Positions 5,565 to 5,600 of a DNA stretch of 5,600 bases are shown piece by piece. Both the position numbers and the translations under genes were made by a program. The stretch is from UBA7332 sp051657165 (lineage in GTDB: Bacteria; Bacteroidota; Bacteroidia; Bacteroidales; UBA7332): the NCBI GenBank assembly GCA_051657165.1, contig JBOFKD010000182.1, forward strand, positions 1-5,600, in the 5' to 3' direction. The notes below the pieces were generated by a model. That model saw only the letters and a list, made by a program, of their open reading frames with translations, searched no databases and was not told where the DNA came from. The stretch's first letter is position 1. Each line of letters begins with the position of its first letter.

Positions 5565-5600
5565 CATCGATTCCACAGATTAGCGCAGATTTAAATACAA
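5565..5600 (+). repeat. CAGATTA-type intergenic repeat, copy B (may continue past the window)
   Basis: Starts CATCG like copy A and has two clear 10-base units, CACAGATTAG (5574-5583) and CGCAGATTTA (5584-5593). It is in the same orientation as copy A, so the two form an imperfect direct repeat flanking the 70-base palindrome. The window ends 7 bases after the second unit, so the full length is not visible. Confidence 0.55.

Larger units (their letters stand above)
5159..5600. other. 442-base intergenic region rich in short repeats and palindromes
   Basis: I see no convincing gene on either strand. There is no exact Bacteroidota promoter (TAnnTTTG) on the + strand or its complement on the - strand. 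From left to right it holds an A/G-rich stretch with AAGAAAG repeats (5178-5230), a GAGT repeat block, a reverse-orientation GAGT block, a second forward block, a GC-richer stretch (about 5340-5380) starting near the palindrome GATGCATC (5331-5338), a small hairpin ATTTTC/GAAAAT (5401-5406 with 5414-5419), and then a large palindrome between two CAGATTA-type repeats. The function is unknown. It may be the boundary of the polysaccharide locus. Confidence 0.7.

Overview
The window is most likely from a Bacteroidales genome (phylum Bacteroidota; the genus cannot be fixed from this sequence). Three things suggest this: the Wza/Wzc/Wzi set of capsule or exopolysaccharide export proteins, a small lipocalin-like lipoprotein of a type common in Bacteroidales, and mostly absent Shine-Dalgarno sites. 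All four complete genes are on the + strand. They form the tail end of a surface-polysaccharide export locus.

Layout. Bases 1-15 may be the last codons of an upstream gene whose TAA overlaps the next ATG (TAATG). Bases 15-821 encode a Wza-like outer-membrane polysaccharide export lipoprotein. After 3 bases comes a 790-residue Wzc-like co-polymerase fused to a bacterial tyrosine (BY) kinase (825-3197), with a tail carrying 8 tyrosines in 17 residues. A strong hairpin with a T-rich 3' side (3218-3260) follows, and only about 20 bases later a small lipocalin-like lipoprotein starts (3281-3673). Behind a good Shine-Dalgarno sequence comes a Wzi-family outer-membrane beta-barrel (3692-5158). The last 442 bases (5159-5600) hold no convincing gene but are rich in structure: short GAGT-type repeats in both orientations, a 70-base near-perfect palindrome, and two copies of a CAGATTA-type repeat flanking that palindrome.

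How the genes fit together. By family knowledge, Wzc in the inner membrane controls polymer length and export through cycles of tyrosine phosphorylation. Wza forms the periplasm-spanning and outer-membrane conduit, and Wzi anchors or organises polymer at the cell surface. The lipoprotein between Wzc and Wzi has no known role; its position suggests an accessory function at the outer membrane, which is inference. No glycosyltransferase, flippase, polymerase or tyrosine phosphatase is visible here, so the polymer itself cannot be predicted.

Nothing here is clearly a new system. The points most worth a second look are the intergenic repeat cluster at 5159-5600, the terminator-like hairpin placed inside the apparent operon, and the uncharacterised lipoprotein paired with Wzi.
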